Positions 49,138 to 57,483 of a stretch of DNA of 64,000 bases are shown here, one piece after another. Source of the stretch: Clostridia bacterium (lineage in GTDB: Bacteria > Bacillota > Clostridia > TANB77 > CAG-465). A program made the position numbers and the translations under genes. Under the pieces are notes generated by a model. The model had not been told where the DNA came from and did not search any database. It saw nothing but the letters and a program-made list of their open reading frames with translations. Every line of letters begins with the position of its first letter. The stretch's first letter is position 1. The stretch is taken from NCBI GenBank assembly GCA_017626395.1, contig JAGAIU010000042.1, forward strand, positions 1 to 64,000, written 5' to 3'.

Positions 49138-49767
49138 ATGTTAATATTAGACATAGTATTAATTGCTTTAATCGCTCTTGGTGCTTGGTCAGGTAAAAAG
49201 AAGGGATTAGTTGGAATTGTAGTTAGCTTTGCTTCATTAATATTATCTATAGTTTTAGCTTTTGCATTCCAATCAGTTGTTGCTGATGCTATTTATGATA
49301 TAGGACTAGGAGAAACTGTTAAAGATATGGCACAAGAAAGTATACAAAAGCAAATAGATGCTGGAAAGACAGAAGATGCATCTTTCTATGGACAAATAAT
49401 TTCAAATGTTGCAGATGAAACTCAAATAGAGCAAACTGCTGAAAGTGTTTCAAGATTTGTTATGAAAGGATTGAGCTTTATAGCAATATTCTTAATAGTA
49501 AATCTAATATGCTATATTTTACAAATGGTATTAAATGTAGTGTTTAATTTACCAATATTAAGTGCTATTAACGGTACAGGTGGAATAGTAGTTGGTGCTT
49601 TATCTGTATTAATTAAAATATGGATAGTACTTGCATTATTATCATTTGTTGCACCATTGCCAATGTTTGCATCAGTAATGAACTATATAGATCAAACTAT
49701 ACTTACTAAATTGCTATATAACAATAATTTACTTGTTGCGGCAATTAAGCTTGGCTTAAATTTATAA
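49138..49767 (+). CDS. cvpA: CvpA family membrane protein
   Basis: A 209-residue protein with four predicted membrane helices (about 2-20, 26-48, 105-125 and 145-170) and the CvpA signature GAWSGKKKGLVGIV near the N-terminus. CvpA proteins are linked to envelope homeostasis and, in enterobacteria, colicin V production; the Firmicute role is not clear. Ribosome site AAGGAGG. A terminator follows. Confidence 0.85.
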   Translation: MLILDIVLIALIALGAWSGKKKGLVGIVVSFASLILSIVLAFAFQSVVADAIYDIGLGETVKDMAQESIQKQIDAGKTEDASFYGQIISNVADETQIEQTAESVSRFVMKGLSFIAIFLIVNLICYILQMVLNVVFNLPILSAINGTGGIVVGALSVLIKIWIVLALLSFVAPLPMFASVMNYIDQTILTKLLYNNNLLVAAIKLGLNL

Positions 49768-49788
49768 AATATAATTAAATTTAACTAT

Positions 49789-49827
49789 AATTAGGAGCTA
49801 TATACATAGCTCCTAATTTATTTTTTT
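49789..49827 (+). terminator. Terminator after cvpA
   Basis: AATTAGGAGCTAT pairs perfectly with ATAGCTCCTAATT around ATAC, followed by a T-rich run. Confidence 0.92.
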
Positions 49828-49844
49828 GAAAGGAGAAATGTTTT

Positions 49845-50438
49845 ATTCTAAAATTTTTTAATTCGATTAATTTTTTTATCCAAAAATATAAATCATATAT
49901 TATTATAATTTTAATTCTAATAATTTCTTTTATATCAATTTTTATTCAAAGAAATAATGAAGAGAGTAAAATAAATATTAATAACGAAACAATAGAGAAA
50001 AATCAGTATGATGGAAAAATAGCTGTGTATATTACAGGGGAAGTTGCCAATCCAGGAGTATATTATATACCAGAAGAATCTAGACTTGATGATTTAATAC
50101 AGATATGTGGTGGATTTACTCAAAACGCGGATATAAGCGAATTAAATTTGGCGGAAAGATTGAGTGATTCAGATAAAGTTGAAGTGCCTAAAATTGTCAA
50201 TGAAGAGAAAATAGAATACGAAGAATTGCAACAAGAGGAAGATAGTAATTTAATTAATATAAATAATGCTACTAAAGAAGAACTTAAAACATTAAATGGA
50301 ATAGGAGATACACTTGCAGATAATATAATAAACTATAGGAAAATAAATAAATTTGAAACTATTGAAGATTTATTAAATGTTAATGGTATTGGAAAATCAA
50401 AATTTAACTCTATAAAAGAATATATTTGTGTAAATTAA
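49845..50438 (+). CDS. comEA: ComEA-like DNA-binding competence protein with a non-standard start
   Basis: A DNA receptor of the competence machinery, here about 197 residues. A membrane anchor covers about 12-35, an SLBB domain about 60-110 (YITGEVANPGVYYI), and a helix-hairpin-helix pair about 130-197 (NNATKEELKTLNGIGDTLADNIINYR, NVNGIGKSKFNSIKEYI). The anchor is read from an uninterrupted frame upstream of the first standard codon (GTG, 50025), but that frame has no ATG, GTG or TTG. Candidate starts are ATT at 49845 (AAAGGAG nine bases upstream), or ATG at 49838 plus a one-base change in the T6 run at 49854-49859. Starting at GTG 50025 would lose the anchor. Confidence 0.75.
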   Translation: MLKFFNSINFFIQKYKSYIIIILILIISFISIFIQRNNEESKININNETIEKNQYDGKIAVYITGEVANPGVYYIPEESRLDDLIQICGGFTQNADISELNLAERLSDSDKVEVPKIVNEEKIEYEELQQEEDSNLININNATKEELKTLNGIGDTLADNIINYRKINKFETIEDLLNVNGIGKSKFNSIKEYICVN

Positions 50439-50451
50439 ATAAAATTATTAT

Positions 50452-51003
50452 ATGAGTATGAGATTATATATTTATTTAAATAGAGATATAATAAAATGTG
50501 TAGCAGCAAGAATTTCAGATATATCATTTGATATTGATTTTTTTGAATATTCAGAAAAAAGAGGATATTCAAAAAATTGCAATACAAGTGTGAGACCTGG
50601 ATTTGAAAATAATAAAAAATATGACTGTAATAAGGTAGAAAATTTTGATAAATCAAGAATAGATATATTGGGAGAAAAGGGAACACTTTGCAATGTACAA
50701 ATAGAAAAAAGATTTATAAATATAGAAGATGTATCAGCAATAAAAAATAATAACTTTTATTACAACATTATAGATAAATTACCTATAGATGATAGGATAA
50801 AGAAAATAGAAGGTAGAATAAGTGAACTGACGCAAAGATATTTTATGATGGGTACGAATAGATTTTTAATTAATGAAGAAATTTATCAAGACTTAGTAGA
50901 AATATTTGAAAATGGTTGTGATATTTGCATTATAGGATATAAAATAAATTGTCTAAATGCAGAAAATGATGTGTTTAGAACGATAGCTATCTATATAGAA
51001 TAA
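50452..51003 (+). CDS. Hypothetical protein downstream of comEA
   Basis: A 183-residue protein beginning MSMRLYIYLN. It looks like a mixed alpha/beta cytoplasmic protein with no membrane segment; an internal Asn/Lys/Cys-rich region (about 40-75) may be disordered. No clear ribosome site precedes either ATG (50452 or 50458), 13 bases after the comEA stop, so translation may be coupled. Family not recognised. The convergent minus-strand gene ends 34 bases further on. Confidence 0.6.
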   Translation: MSMRLYIYLNRDIIKCVAARISDISFDIDFFEYSEKRGYSKNCNTSVRPGFENNKKYDCNKVENFDKSRIDILGEKGTLCNVQIEKRFINIEDVSAIKNNNFYYNIIDKLPIDDRIKKIEGRISELTQRYFMMGTNRFLINEEIYQDLVEIFENGCDICIIGYKINCLNAENDVFRTIAIYIE

Positions 51004-51038
51004 AAAATAACCTTAAACGTCTAATTACATTTAAGGTT
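51003..51038 (-). terminator. Terminator of the HD-GYP gene
   Basis: On the minus strand TTAACCTTAAA pairs with TTTAAGGTTA and six T residues follow. On the plus strand it could also help end the transcript of the gene at 50452. Confidence 0.78.
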
Positions 51039-52053
51039 AAAAGGTTGTAAATATTTTTTCTATATATTCAATATTATTTTCTACCATTTTAATAAATTTT
51101 GGTGCTAGTTCTGGATCGAACTGAGTACCTGCACCTTTTTCAATTTCAGATAAAGCGAATTCAATTGTTGCCCCTTCTTTATATGTTCTTTTAGATACTA
51201 TTGCATCAAATGAATCACATATAGAAAGAATTCTTGCAAGTAGTGGAATTTGTTTACCTTTCATTCCTGTTGGATATCCTTTTCCGTCATATCTTTCATG
51301 ATGATAATACATTATTGGATAGATATCTTTATATATGTCTGATACAGAGAATATATTTGCAGCAATAACAGGATGTGTTTTTATTACTTGATATTCATCA
51401 TCTGTAAGACGAGTTGTCTTTAGAAGGATGTTATCTGGTATTCCTATTTTTCCAATATCATGGAAAGCAGCTGCAATTTGTAAATCAGATATTTGTCTGT
51501 TGTCTAATTTTAAATATTTAGAAAATACATCAGCAAGTAGAGTAACTCTACGAGAGTGTTCTTCTGTATAATGATCTTTTGCTCCAACTGTTTGTAGCAA
51601 AATTTTAGCAAAATCTACTAAATAGTGTTCAAGTTGGGAATTCATACTTTTAATTTTTGCAATTTGCTCAATGTATTTGATACCGCTTTGAACTAACATT
51701 ATTAAATTATCAAATCTATTACTTTTTTCATAATAAGCTTGTATATCTAACTGTTGCATTACTTCTATAGATGGTGCTAAATCTTTATGAATAGACATTA
51801 GAATTATATATATTTCTTTATTAAATTCTCTGACTGTTTCTACAATTTTATCGCCTTTTACTGGAGTCATCAAATAATTGACAATTAGTATATCATAGTT
51901 GCTTTTTCTCAACTCTTCAATAGCAGATAAAGGTTCAGTGTATGTTTTTACAAAGTGCCCGTATCTTCTTAATACGACAGATAAAACATCCATCATATTT
52001 ATATCGTCATCGATAACTAGTATTCTAGCGTTAACTAATTTATCGTTATTCAT
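51037..52053 (-). CDS. HD-GYP response regulator with an altered receiver
   Basis: A 338-residue protein. Residues 9-120 form a CheY-like receiver with the acidic pocket IDDD (14-17), but the expected phosphoacceptor Asp is Asn59 in LIVNYLM. Residues 155-330 form an HD-GYP domain with FHDIGKIGIPD and HHERYDGKGYPTG, the hallmark of c-di-GMP phosphodiesterases. It probably degrades c-di-GMP, but control by phosphorylation is doubtful. It starts at the ATG at 52053 after AGGTG and has its own promoter. Confidence 0.92.
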   Translation of the reverse strand: MNNDKLVNARILVIDDDINMMDVLSVVLRRYGHFVKTYTEPLSAIEELRKSNYDILIVNYLMTPVKGDKIVETVREFNKEIYIILMSIHKDLAPSIEVMQQLDIQAYYEKSNRFDNLIMLVQSGIKYIEQIAKIKSMNSQLEHYLVDFAKILLQTVGAKDHYTEEHSRRVTLLADVFSKYLKLDNRQISDLQIAAAFHDIGKIGIPDNILLKTTRLTDDEYQVIKTHPVIAANIFSVSDIYKDIYPIMYYHHERYDGKGYPTGMKGKQIPLLARILSICDSFDAIVSKRTYKEGATIEFALSEIEKGAGTQFDPELAPKFIKMVENNIEYIEKIFTTF

Positions 52054-52074
52054 ACATTTTTCACCTATGGTAAT

Positions 52075-52103
52075 AGTATATCAAAATATGTAGAAATAAT
52101 CAA
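52075..52103 (-). promoter_or_regulatory. Promoter of the HD-GYP gene
   Basis: On the minus strand: TTGATT (52103-52098), 17-base spacer, TATACT (52080-52075), 22 bases before the ATG. Confidence 0.72.
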
Positions 52104-52151
52104 GAAAAACAATTTGCAGAAAAAATAATATAAAATTTGAAAAGTGTACAC

Positions 52152-52180
52152 TTGACAAACAAACTAAAAATCATTATACT
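52152..52180 (+). promoter_or_regulatory. Orphan plus-strand promoter
   Basis: TTGACA (52152-52157), 17-base spacer, TATACT (52175-52180). No plus-strand reading frame of size follows; it would drive a transcript into the structured gap and towards the 3' end of mecA. Confidence 0.75.
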
Positions 52181-52186
52181 GAATAT

Positions 52187-52335
52187 GCTTTTTGTATGAA
52201 GCTAGTGAAATAACCTTATTTTTCGTATTGAGTTTAATCTAAATCAGACTTTTTAAATTCAAAATAGTTTCAATCTAAATTTTATTCTTGTTAGATATAA
52301 TCATAAAATTCTTTTGTCTGAAATATCTAACATTT
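52187..52335 (+). ncRNA. Candidate structured non-coding RNA
   Basis: Predicted from the orphan promoter. The region has no reading frame on this strand but contains GTTAGATAT (52290-52298) paired with ATATCTAAC (52323-52331), followed by ATTTT. A competing ATCTAA (52273-52278) could pair with the same TTAGAT, and CAGAC (52245-52249) pairs with GTCTG (52316-52320). No known RNA family was recognised. Confidence 0.4.
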
Positions 52336-52383
52336 TAATCAATATTATTTTGTTTATATTAATATCTGTATTTATGAATTCAA

Positions 52384-52405
52384 AAAAAATCAGGCGTTAA
52401 CCTGA
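52384..52405 (-). terminator. Terminator of mecA
   Basis: On the minus strand AATCAGG pairs with CCTGATT around TTAACG, followed by seven to eight T residues. Confidence 0.88.
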
Positions 52406-52996
52406 TTAGATTTTCATGAGCTTTTGTATAGCTCTATTAGCAATTACTTCAAGACCTTTTTCTTTAATAGTGGTGTAAAATAAGTCGTAAGAAAAATATC
52501 TTGAGCAGTATTCGCTAAGCATAACATATGTTTTAATAAATTTTTTGTTTTTAACAGCTGTTTCACTAAATAGAATAAAATATTTATCGTTATATTTATA
52601 TAGAGTATTCTTTCCAAAGAATAAATTTTCTTCTTTTGCTATTTTACAGAAATCTAAAATTACATCAAGAGAAGAAAACTCAAAAAGATGTGAGTCTATC
52701 TTATAAAGCACCTTTGGATTTTTTCTCGAATATTTATTGATATCTGGTAAATCTTCTATTTTAGTTATAGTTAAAATAAAAGTATTATTATTATCTGCAC
52801 TAGCTTCTATAAAAAGTTGTGAATTTTCAAATTGAAAATCTTCATCTAGATTAGTTTCTTCAATTAAACTGGTAAATAAATTCTTTGCTGCCGCATTGTT
52901 TTTTTCTATGTCACTTAATGTTATATTTCTCATTTCTAGTTCTTCAAAAGAAAGAGTTATTTTTACTTTGTTATCATCTACTTTTTCTATTTTCAT
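52406..52996 (-). CDS. mecA: Adaptor protein MecA
   Basis: A 196-residue MecA-family adaptor that presents substrates to the ClpC-ClpP protease and restrains competence in related Firmicutes. The N-terminus MKIEKVDDNKVKITLSFEEL and the two-domain layout (acidic linker at about 60-90, C-terminal alpha/beta domain) fit the family; identity is by pattern, not by catalytic residues. AGGAGG precedes the ATG at 52996. A comEA gene lies nearby, which would fit a competence role. Confidence 0.85.
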   Translation of the reverse strand: MKIEKVDDNKVKITLSFEELEMRNITLSDIEKNNAAAKNLFTSLIEETNLDEDFQFENSQLFIEASADNNNTFILTITKIEDLPDINKYSRKNPKVLYKIDSHLFEFSSLDVILDFCKIAKEENLFFGKNTLYKYNDKYFILFSETAVKNKKFIKTYVMLSEYCSRYFSYDLFYTTIKEKGLEVIANRAIQKLMKI

Positions 52997-53043
52997 ATTA
53001 TCAGTCCTCCTAAAAAAGAGAATTTCCTATTTTAATAATATGT

Positions 53044-53072
53044 ATTATATAATCAATAAGTGACAAAGTCAA
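53044..53072 (-). promoter_or_regulatory. Promoter of mecA
   Basis: On the minus strand: TTGACT (53072-53067), 17-base spacer, TATAAT (53049-53044). It is divergent from the rpsF promoter. Confidence 0.82.
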
Positions 53073-53126
53073 CAAGAAATAAAAGCTCAAAAAAATATTT
53101 TTTGTTAGATAAATAGAAGATAAAAG

Positions 53127-53155
53127 TTGCAAATTACATAATAATGTGGTATAAT
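53127..53155 (+). promoter_or_regulatory. Promoter of rpsF-ssb-rpsR
   Basis: TTGCAA (53127-53132), 17-base spacer, TATAAT (53150-53155). Confidence 0.82.
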
Positions 53156-53175
53156 ACCACTAGTTAATTTTCCTT

Positions 53176-53193
53176 ACTATGCCTGTGCATAGT
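53176..53193 (+). promoter_or_regulatory. Hairpin in the rpsF leader
   Basis: ACTATGC pairs perfectly with GCATAGT around CTGT, about 14 bases before the ribosome site GAGGAGGTG. rpsF leaders often carry a binding site for the S6:S18 complex, which this may be; the CCG feature of that motif was not identified. Confidence 0.5.
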
Positions 53194-53222
53194 CAGAAGT
53201 CCATGAGGAGGTGAGTTAAGTC

Positions 53223-53507
53223 ATGAATAAATATGAATCAGTTATAATCCTTTCAGCTAATGCATCTGAAGAAGCTATGGCTGCTTTTGGTGAAAGAATG
53301 AAAGAATTAGTTTCAGCTAATGGCCAACTTACAAATGTAGAAGAATGGGGTAAAAAAACATTCGCATATGAAATAAAAAAACAAACAGAAGGTTTTTATA
53401 CTTTATTCACATTTGAAGCAAAACCAGAATTCGTTGCTGAACTTGATAGAGTTCTAAGACTAGATGAAATAGTTCTAAAACACATGATTGTTAAATTAGA
53501 AGACTAA
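53223..53507 (+). CDS. rpsF: 30S ribosomal protein S6
   Basis: A 94-residue S6 that binds 16S rRNA with S18. Start MNKYESVIIL and the ferredoxin-like fold pattern are typical. First gene of the conserved rpsF-ssb-rpsR operon; ribosome site GAGGAGGTG. Confidence 0.97.
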   Translation: MNKYESVIILSANASEEAMAAFGERMKELVSANGQLTNVEEWGKKTFAYEIKKQTEGFYTLFTFEAKPEFVAELDRVLRLDEIVLKHMIVKLED

Positions 53508-53524
53508 TATTAGGGGGTAAGAAC

Positions 53525-53932
53525 ATGAATAAATTTCAATTTATGGGGAGATTAACAAGAGACCCTGAAGCAAGAGTAACACCAAACACTAATACACCAG
53601 TAACTACATTTTCTGTTGCTGTAAACAGAAGATTTGCTGATGCTAACGGTGAAAGAAAAGCAGATTTCTTTAATCTAACTGCTTATGGAAAACTTGCAGA
53701 TTTTTGTGCAAAATATTATAGAAAAGGACAACAAGTATTAGTCGAAGGAAGAATTCAAAACAGAACTTGGGACGATGCTAATGGTCAAAGAAGATATGCT
53801 ACAGACTTTATTGTTGAAAATGCATATTTCGCAGACTCTAGAAGAGAAGCAGGGGCTGTTGACGAAGTACCTTCATCTAGTATGGATGGTGAATTTATCA
53901 CTGTAGATGATACAGATGATTTACCATTTTAA
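53525..53932 (+). CDS. ssb: Single-stranded DNA-binding protein
   Basis: A 135-residue SSB. The OB fold occupies about residues 1-105 (MNKFQFMGRLTRDPE ... FFNLTAYGKLADFCAKYYRKGQQVLVEGR). A short linker ends in the acidic tip DDLPF that recruits partner proteins. Ribosome site AGGGGG. Located between rpsF and rpsR as in most Firmicutes. Confidence 0.97.
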   Translation: MNKFQFMGRLTRDPEARVTPNTNTPVTTFSVAVNRRFADANGERKADFFNLTAYGKLADFCAKYYRKGQQVLVEGRIQNRTWDDANGQRRYATDFIVENAYFADSRREAGAVDEVPSSSMDGEFITVDDTDDLPF

Positions 53933-53963
53933 TTAAATATCGTTGATAGGAGGAAAAAATAAA

Positions 53964-54221
53964 ATGGCTGATAATAAAAGAAGAAACGCTAAAAACGACA
54001 AATCTTTTAGAAGACCAAGAAAAAAAGTTTGCGTTTTCTGCGCTGAAAAAATTGATGAAATCGATTATAAAGATGTAGAAAAATTAAAAAAATACGTAAG
54101 CGATAAAGGTAAAATATTACCAAGAAGAGTAACTGGAGCTTGCGCTAAACATCAAAGAAAAATAACAGAAGCTGTTAAAAGAGCTAGAACAATAGCACTT
54201 TTACCATACACTGTAAAATAA
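53964..54221 (+). CDS. rpsR: 30S ribosomal protein S18, zinc-binding form
   Basis: An 85-residue S18. It keeps a Cys pair (VCVFC) and a later Cys and His (GACAKHQ), the zinc-binding variant. The ATG at 53964 follows AGGAGG; an in-frame TTG seven codons up lies before that site. Last gene of the operon. Confidence 0.96.
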   Translation: MADNKRRNAKNDKSFRRPRKKVCVFCAEKIDEIDYKDVEKLKKYVSDKGKILPRRVTGACAKHQRKITEAVKRARTIALLPYTVK

Positions 54222-54230
54222 TAAAACACA

Positions 54231-54261
54231 AAAAACAACTGGTTTTTTCCAGTTGTTTTTT
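54231..54261 (+). terminator. Terminator after rpsR
   Basis: AAACAACTGG pairs perfectly with CCAGTTGTTT around TTTTTT, with a T tract. Confidence 0.93.
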
Positions 54262-54334
54262 CTACAAAGGGAAATTTAACAAAAAATCATAAAATAGCAT
54301 GTTTAAATAGAAGAATTTAGTATTTTTTACTAAG

Positions 54335-54363
54335 TTGAATATTGTTTTGGAATGTGCTAATAT
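54335..54363 (+). promoter_or_regulatory. Promoter of the riboswitch-glycosyltransferase operon
   Basis: TTGAAT (54335-54340), 17-base spacer, TAATAT (54358-54363). Confidence 0.6.
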
Positions 54364-54380
54364 ATGAGCGGAATAAGAAA

Positions 54381-54500
54381 TTGACGTTGAATCTGAAAAG
54401 AGCCGAGGAACCACTTTTTTGGGGTGTATTATTTGTATAAATAAGGGAAACCTTTATTCCTAACCCGTCAGCTAACTTGGTAAACATATAAGGGAAATTA
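54381..54500 (+). promoter_or_regulatory. c-di-AMP riboswitch (ydaO/yuaA class)
   Basis: The conserved blocks of this class occur in order: GAATCTGAAAAGAGCCGAGG, then AACCA, GGGGTGTATT, GGGAAACC and CCTAACCCGTCAGCTAACTT. In known members c-di-AMP binding lowers expression. Between it and the first gene, CTTACAAT (54516-54523) can pair with ATTGTGAG (54538-54545), which includes the ribosome site GAGGG, and an upstream stem GAAATTAT/ATAATTTTC precedes a T-rich run; either could be the expression platform. Confidence 0.92.
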
Positions 54501-54553
54501 TGATGCTATAATTTTCTTACAATTTTTTATTTATTAGATTGTGAGGGATAATT

Positions 54554-55621
54554 ATGATTGAAAAAGATAAAATAAGTATAATAGTTCCTGTGTACAATGT
54601 TGAAAAATTTTTAGTACAATGTGTGGAATCTATTACTAATCAGACATATAAAAATATAGAAATAATTTTAGTAGATGATGGATCTACAGATAACTCTGGA
54701 AAAATTTGTGATGAGTTAGCAACTAAAGATGAAAGAATCAAAGTTATACATAAAGAAAATGCAGGGGTATCATGTGCCAGAAATGTTGGTATGGATGCTG
54801 CTACAGGAGAATACTTAATGTTTCCTGATTCAGATGATTTTTTATTTGAAAATTCATGTGAAGTTTTAGTAAATAAAATAAAATCTGAAAAAGCAGATTT
54901 TGTTATCGGAAATTATTCAAACTGTAATGAAGATGGAACTTTATGGGAGAAGCCTGTTTTTAATAAAGAAAAATATAAAGAATTTAGACTTAGTATAAAA
55001 GATTGCAGAGATTCTTTCTTTGTTATGAATTCTGCTGCTTGGAATAAGATTTTTAATCATGAATTTATATTAAAAATTGGAGCAAGATTTGCAGAAGGAT
55101 ATACTATAGCAGAAGATGCTATGTTTACAACATATTGCTTTATAAAATCTAAAAAGGTATTTTATTTACCGGATATAATTTATGCATATAGAAGAAGAGC
55201 AGCTACAACTTCTGCTTCTGTTAACTGCACAAGTGGTTACTTCTATGCTATCAATAAATCTTATTTAAGAATTTATGAAAATTTTAGAGATAATGATGAA
55301 ATAGAATTTTATAGATGCTTTTATGCAAAAAGTATGACATATATGCTTTATAAATTTATTGATTCTACACTTTTATCATATGATGAAAGATTAGATGTAC
55401 TAATGGAGATGAGATGGTTTTATAAGTTAAGTGTTGACTTAGAGGTTCCTGCATGTCAAGAATCATTATCAGTAATTATAAATAAAATAATTAGTGGTGA
55501 TTATAAAGATGTAATTGATATTTGTAGTGTGGTAGCAGATATACGTAAAACACTTCCAAAAGACATTAAAGAAAATATGTCAAAACCAGACTCTGAAATG
55601 TATGAGAAGATTTTAAGATAG
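54554..55621 (+). CDS. Family 2 glycosyltransferase, first of three
   Basis: A 355-residue GT-A-fold enzyme. It starts ISIIVPVYNVEKFLVQCVESI, with LVDDGSTDNSG and the metal-binding DSDD. The C-terminal 150 residues are helical without clear membrane segments. It likely adds a sugar to a surface glycan; donor and acceptor are unknown. It is the first gene behind the c-di-AMP riboswitch. Confidence 0.9.
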   Translation: MIEKDKISIIVPVYNVEKFLVQCVESITNQTYKNIEIILVDDGSTDNSGKICDELATKDERIKVIHKENAGVSCARNVGMDAATGEYLMFPDSDDFLFENSCEVLVNKIKSEKADFVIGNYSNCNEDGTLWEKPVFNKEKYKEFRLSIKDCRDSFFVMNSAAWNKIFNHEFILKIGARFAEGYTIAEDAMFTTYCFIKSKKVFYLPDIIYAYRRRAATTSASVNCTSGYFYAINKSYLRIYENFRDNDEIEFYRCFYAKSMTYMLYKFIDSTLLSYDERLDVLMEMRWFYKLSVDLEVPACQESLSVIINKIISGDYKDVIDICSVVADIRKTLPKDIKENMSKPDSEMYEKILR

Positions 55622-55633
55622 AGGTGGCTAGAT

Positions 55634-56650
55634 ATGGAAGAATTAATTAGTGTAATAGTACCAATTTATAAAGTTGAAAAATATCTTAGAAGATGTATAG
55701 ATAGTATATTAAATCAAACATATTCTAATTTAGAAGTTATTTTAGTAGATGATGGTTCTCCAGATAACTGTCCTGCTATTGTTGATGAATATGCAAAATC
55801 AGACAAAAGAATAAAAGTTATACATAAAGAAAATGGTGGGATTTCTAGTAGTAGAAATGCTGGATTAAAAATTGCAACTGGAGAATACGTGGCTTTTGTA
55901 GATAGTGATGATAGTATTGATAAAATGAAATATGAAGTGTTATATAAATTGATAAAAAAATATGATGCTGATATTTCAATTGATGAATTAGTAAGAGTAA
56001 AGGAAGACGAATTAGGTGATTTGATAATTCCAAATCTTGACGTTGATAATATCGAAGAAAAAGAAATCACAAAAAGTGAAGCTTTAAAAATGATATTGAT
56101 GAATAACGATGTAGGTAATTATTCTTTTACTAAACTATTTAAAAGAAAACTATTTGAGAAAGTTTGCTTTCCTGAAGGAAAAGTTTATGAAGACGTTGCT
56201 ACTCTTTATAAAGTAGTGGATAAAGCTGAAAAAATTGCTTATACAAATCAAAAATTATATTATTATTTGTACGGAAGACTTGATGCAATAACTTCAAGTT
56301 TCTCTGAAAAGAAAATAATAGATAGTTTAGAAGCATATTATAACCAATGTGAATTTATAGTAAAAAACTATTCTGATATAAAAGAATATGCACAAATTAT
56401 ATGGATAAAGATGTATACTAGTGCTATGGAAAAAATATTAATGAATAACTATGAAGAACTTTGGAATAGTAGCAATGTAGAAGAAAAATATCAATATTTT
56501 AAAAATACTATAGAGCAAATTGATGAAAAAGAGTTATTTAAAAATTTAGAACCATATCGTTTTGTTAGTGCTGTATTACTAAAAAATAGTAGAGATTCGT
56601 ACAAGTATATGTTTCCTAGTATTTTTAAAAATCTAAAAAATAAAAATTAA
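55634..56650 (+). CDS. Family 2 glycosyltransferase, second of three
   Basis: A 338-residue paralogue: ISVIVPIYKVEKYLRRCIDSI, LVDDGSPDNCP and VDSDDS. It lies 12 bases after the first gene with ribosome site GAGGTGG. Its closeness to the first and the shared architecture suggest duplication within one glycan pathway. Confidence 0.9.
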   Translation: MEELISVIVPIYKVEKYLRRCIDSILNQTYSNLEVILVDDGSPDNCPAIVDEYAKSDKRIKVIHKENGGISSSRNAGLKIATGEYVAFVDSDDSIDKMKYEVLYKLIKKYDADISIDELVRVKEDELGDLIIPNLDVDNIEEKEITKSEALKMILMNNDVGNYSFTKLFKRKLFEKVCFPEGKVYEDVATLYKVVDKAEKIAYTNQKLYYYLYGRLDAITSSFSEKKIIDSLEAYYNQCEFIVKNYSDIKEYAQIIWIKMYTSAMEKILMNNYEELWNSSNVEEKYQYFKNTIEQIDEKELFKNLEPYRFVSAVLLKNSRDSYKYMFPSIFKNLKNKN

Positions 56651-56676
56651 AACTAGGAAAGGAGAGAAAAAAGAAT

Positions 56677-57471
56677 ATGAAAGATAAATTAAAATTTTCT
56701 ATTATTATTCCAAATTATAACAAAGGGGCTTATGTTGAAGAATGCTTAAATAGTATTTTTAATCAAACATATAAAAACTTTGAAGTACTTGTAATCGATG
56801 ACGGAAGTACAGATAATAGTTTAGAAGAAATAAATAAATTTCAAATAAACAAACTACTAAAAACTGAAAGAAAACAAGCTGGTGGAGCTAGAAATTTAGG
56901 ACTAAAATATGCTACTGGAGATTATATTGTTTTTCTAGATAGCGATGATTACTTAACAAGTGATGATGTTTTAGAGAAACTAGCTGATTTTATAGATGAT
57001 GAAGATATTATATTTTTAAACTATACAAAAGATAAATTTGGTGTTGTTTCAGAATCAATAGAGCAAGAAGAAACTATTGGACAAAAAATTGAAACTACTA
57101 ATTTAGGTTGTCCTACAAAATGTTTTAAAAGAACTTTGCTAGATGGAATTTCTTTTCCAGAGTGCAAACGTTTTGAGGATATAGCATTTACATTAGAAGC
57201 TGTATGTAAAAGTAAAAGCTATAAATGTTTTAATACTTCATTTTTTACATATCGTAAAGTTCAAAATAGTAACTTTACTTCTACTATGAATGAACAAGCT
57301 ATAATAGATATGTTAGAAGAACAAATTAAAATGTATAGAATGTGTATGAAATATCCCGAGCATAAACAATATTTAATGAATAGGATAACAAGAGATAGAT
57401 TACCAGTAAAAATAGAAGTGCTAAATCATTTCCTTGTAACTGGTGAAAATGAATATCATAAATATTTTTAA
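56677..57471 (+). CDS. Family 2 glycosyltransferase, third of three
   Basis: A 264-residue enzyme, shorter than its neighbours: FSIIIPNYNKGAYVEECLNSI, VIDDGSTDNS, GGARNLGLKYATGDYIVFLDSDD. The C-terminal helical part is reduced. Ribosome site AAAGGAGAG. Last gene of the riboswitch-controlled operon. Confidence 0.9.
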   Translation: MKDKLKFSIIIPNYNKGAYVEECLNSIFNQTYKNFEVLVIDDGSTDNSLEEINKFQINKLLKTERKQAGGARNLGLKYATGDYIVFLDSDDYLTSDDVLEKLADFIDDEDIIFLNYTKDKFGVVSESIEQEETIGQKIETTNLGCPTKCFKRTLLDGISFPECKRFEDIAFTLEAVCKSKSYKCFNTSFFTYRKVQNSNFTSTMNEQAIIDMLEEQIKMYRMCMKYPEHKQYLMNRITRDRLPVKIEVLNHFLVTGENEYHKYF

Positions 57472-57483
57472 ATATAAAAAGCA

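Noticed and set aside
49838-49861. Seven-codon frame from ATG 49838 as a separate leader peptide of comEA
   Set aside because: Possible, but the ribosome site is only two bases away, and the adjacent ComEA frame already encodes the anchor; treated as part of the start-codon question instead.
52187-52335. 6S RNA or a known riboswitch as identity of the structured gap
   Set aside because: No long central-bubble hairpin and none of the conserved blocks of common riboswitch classes were found; left as an unassigned candidate.
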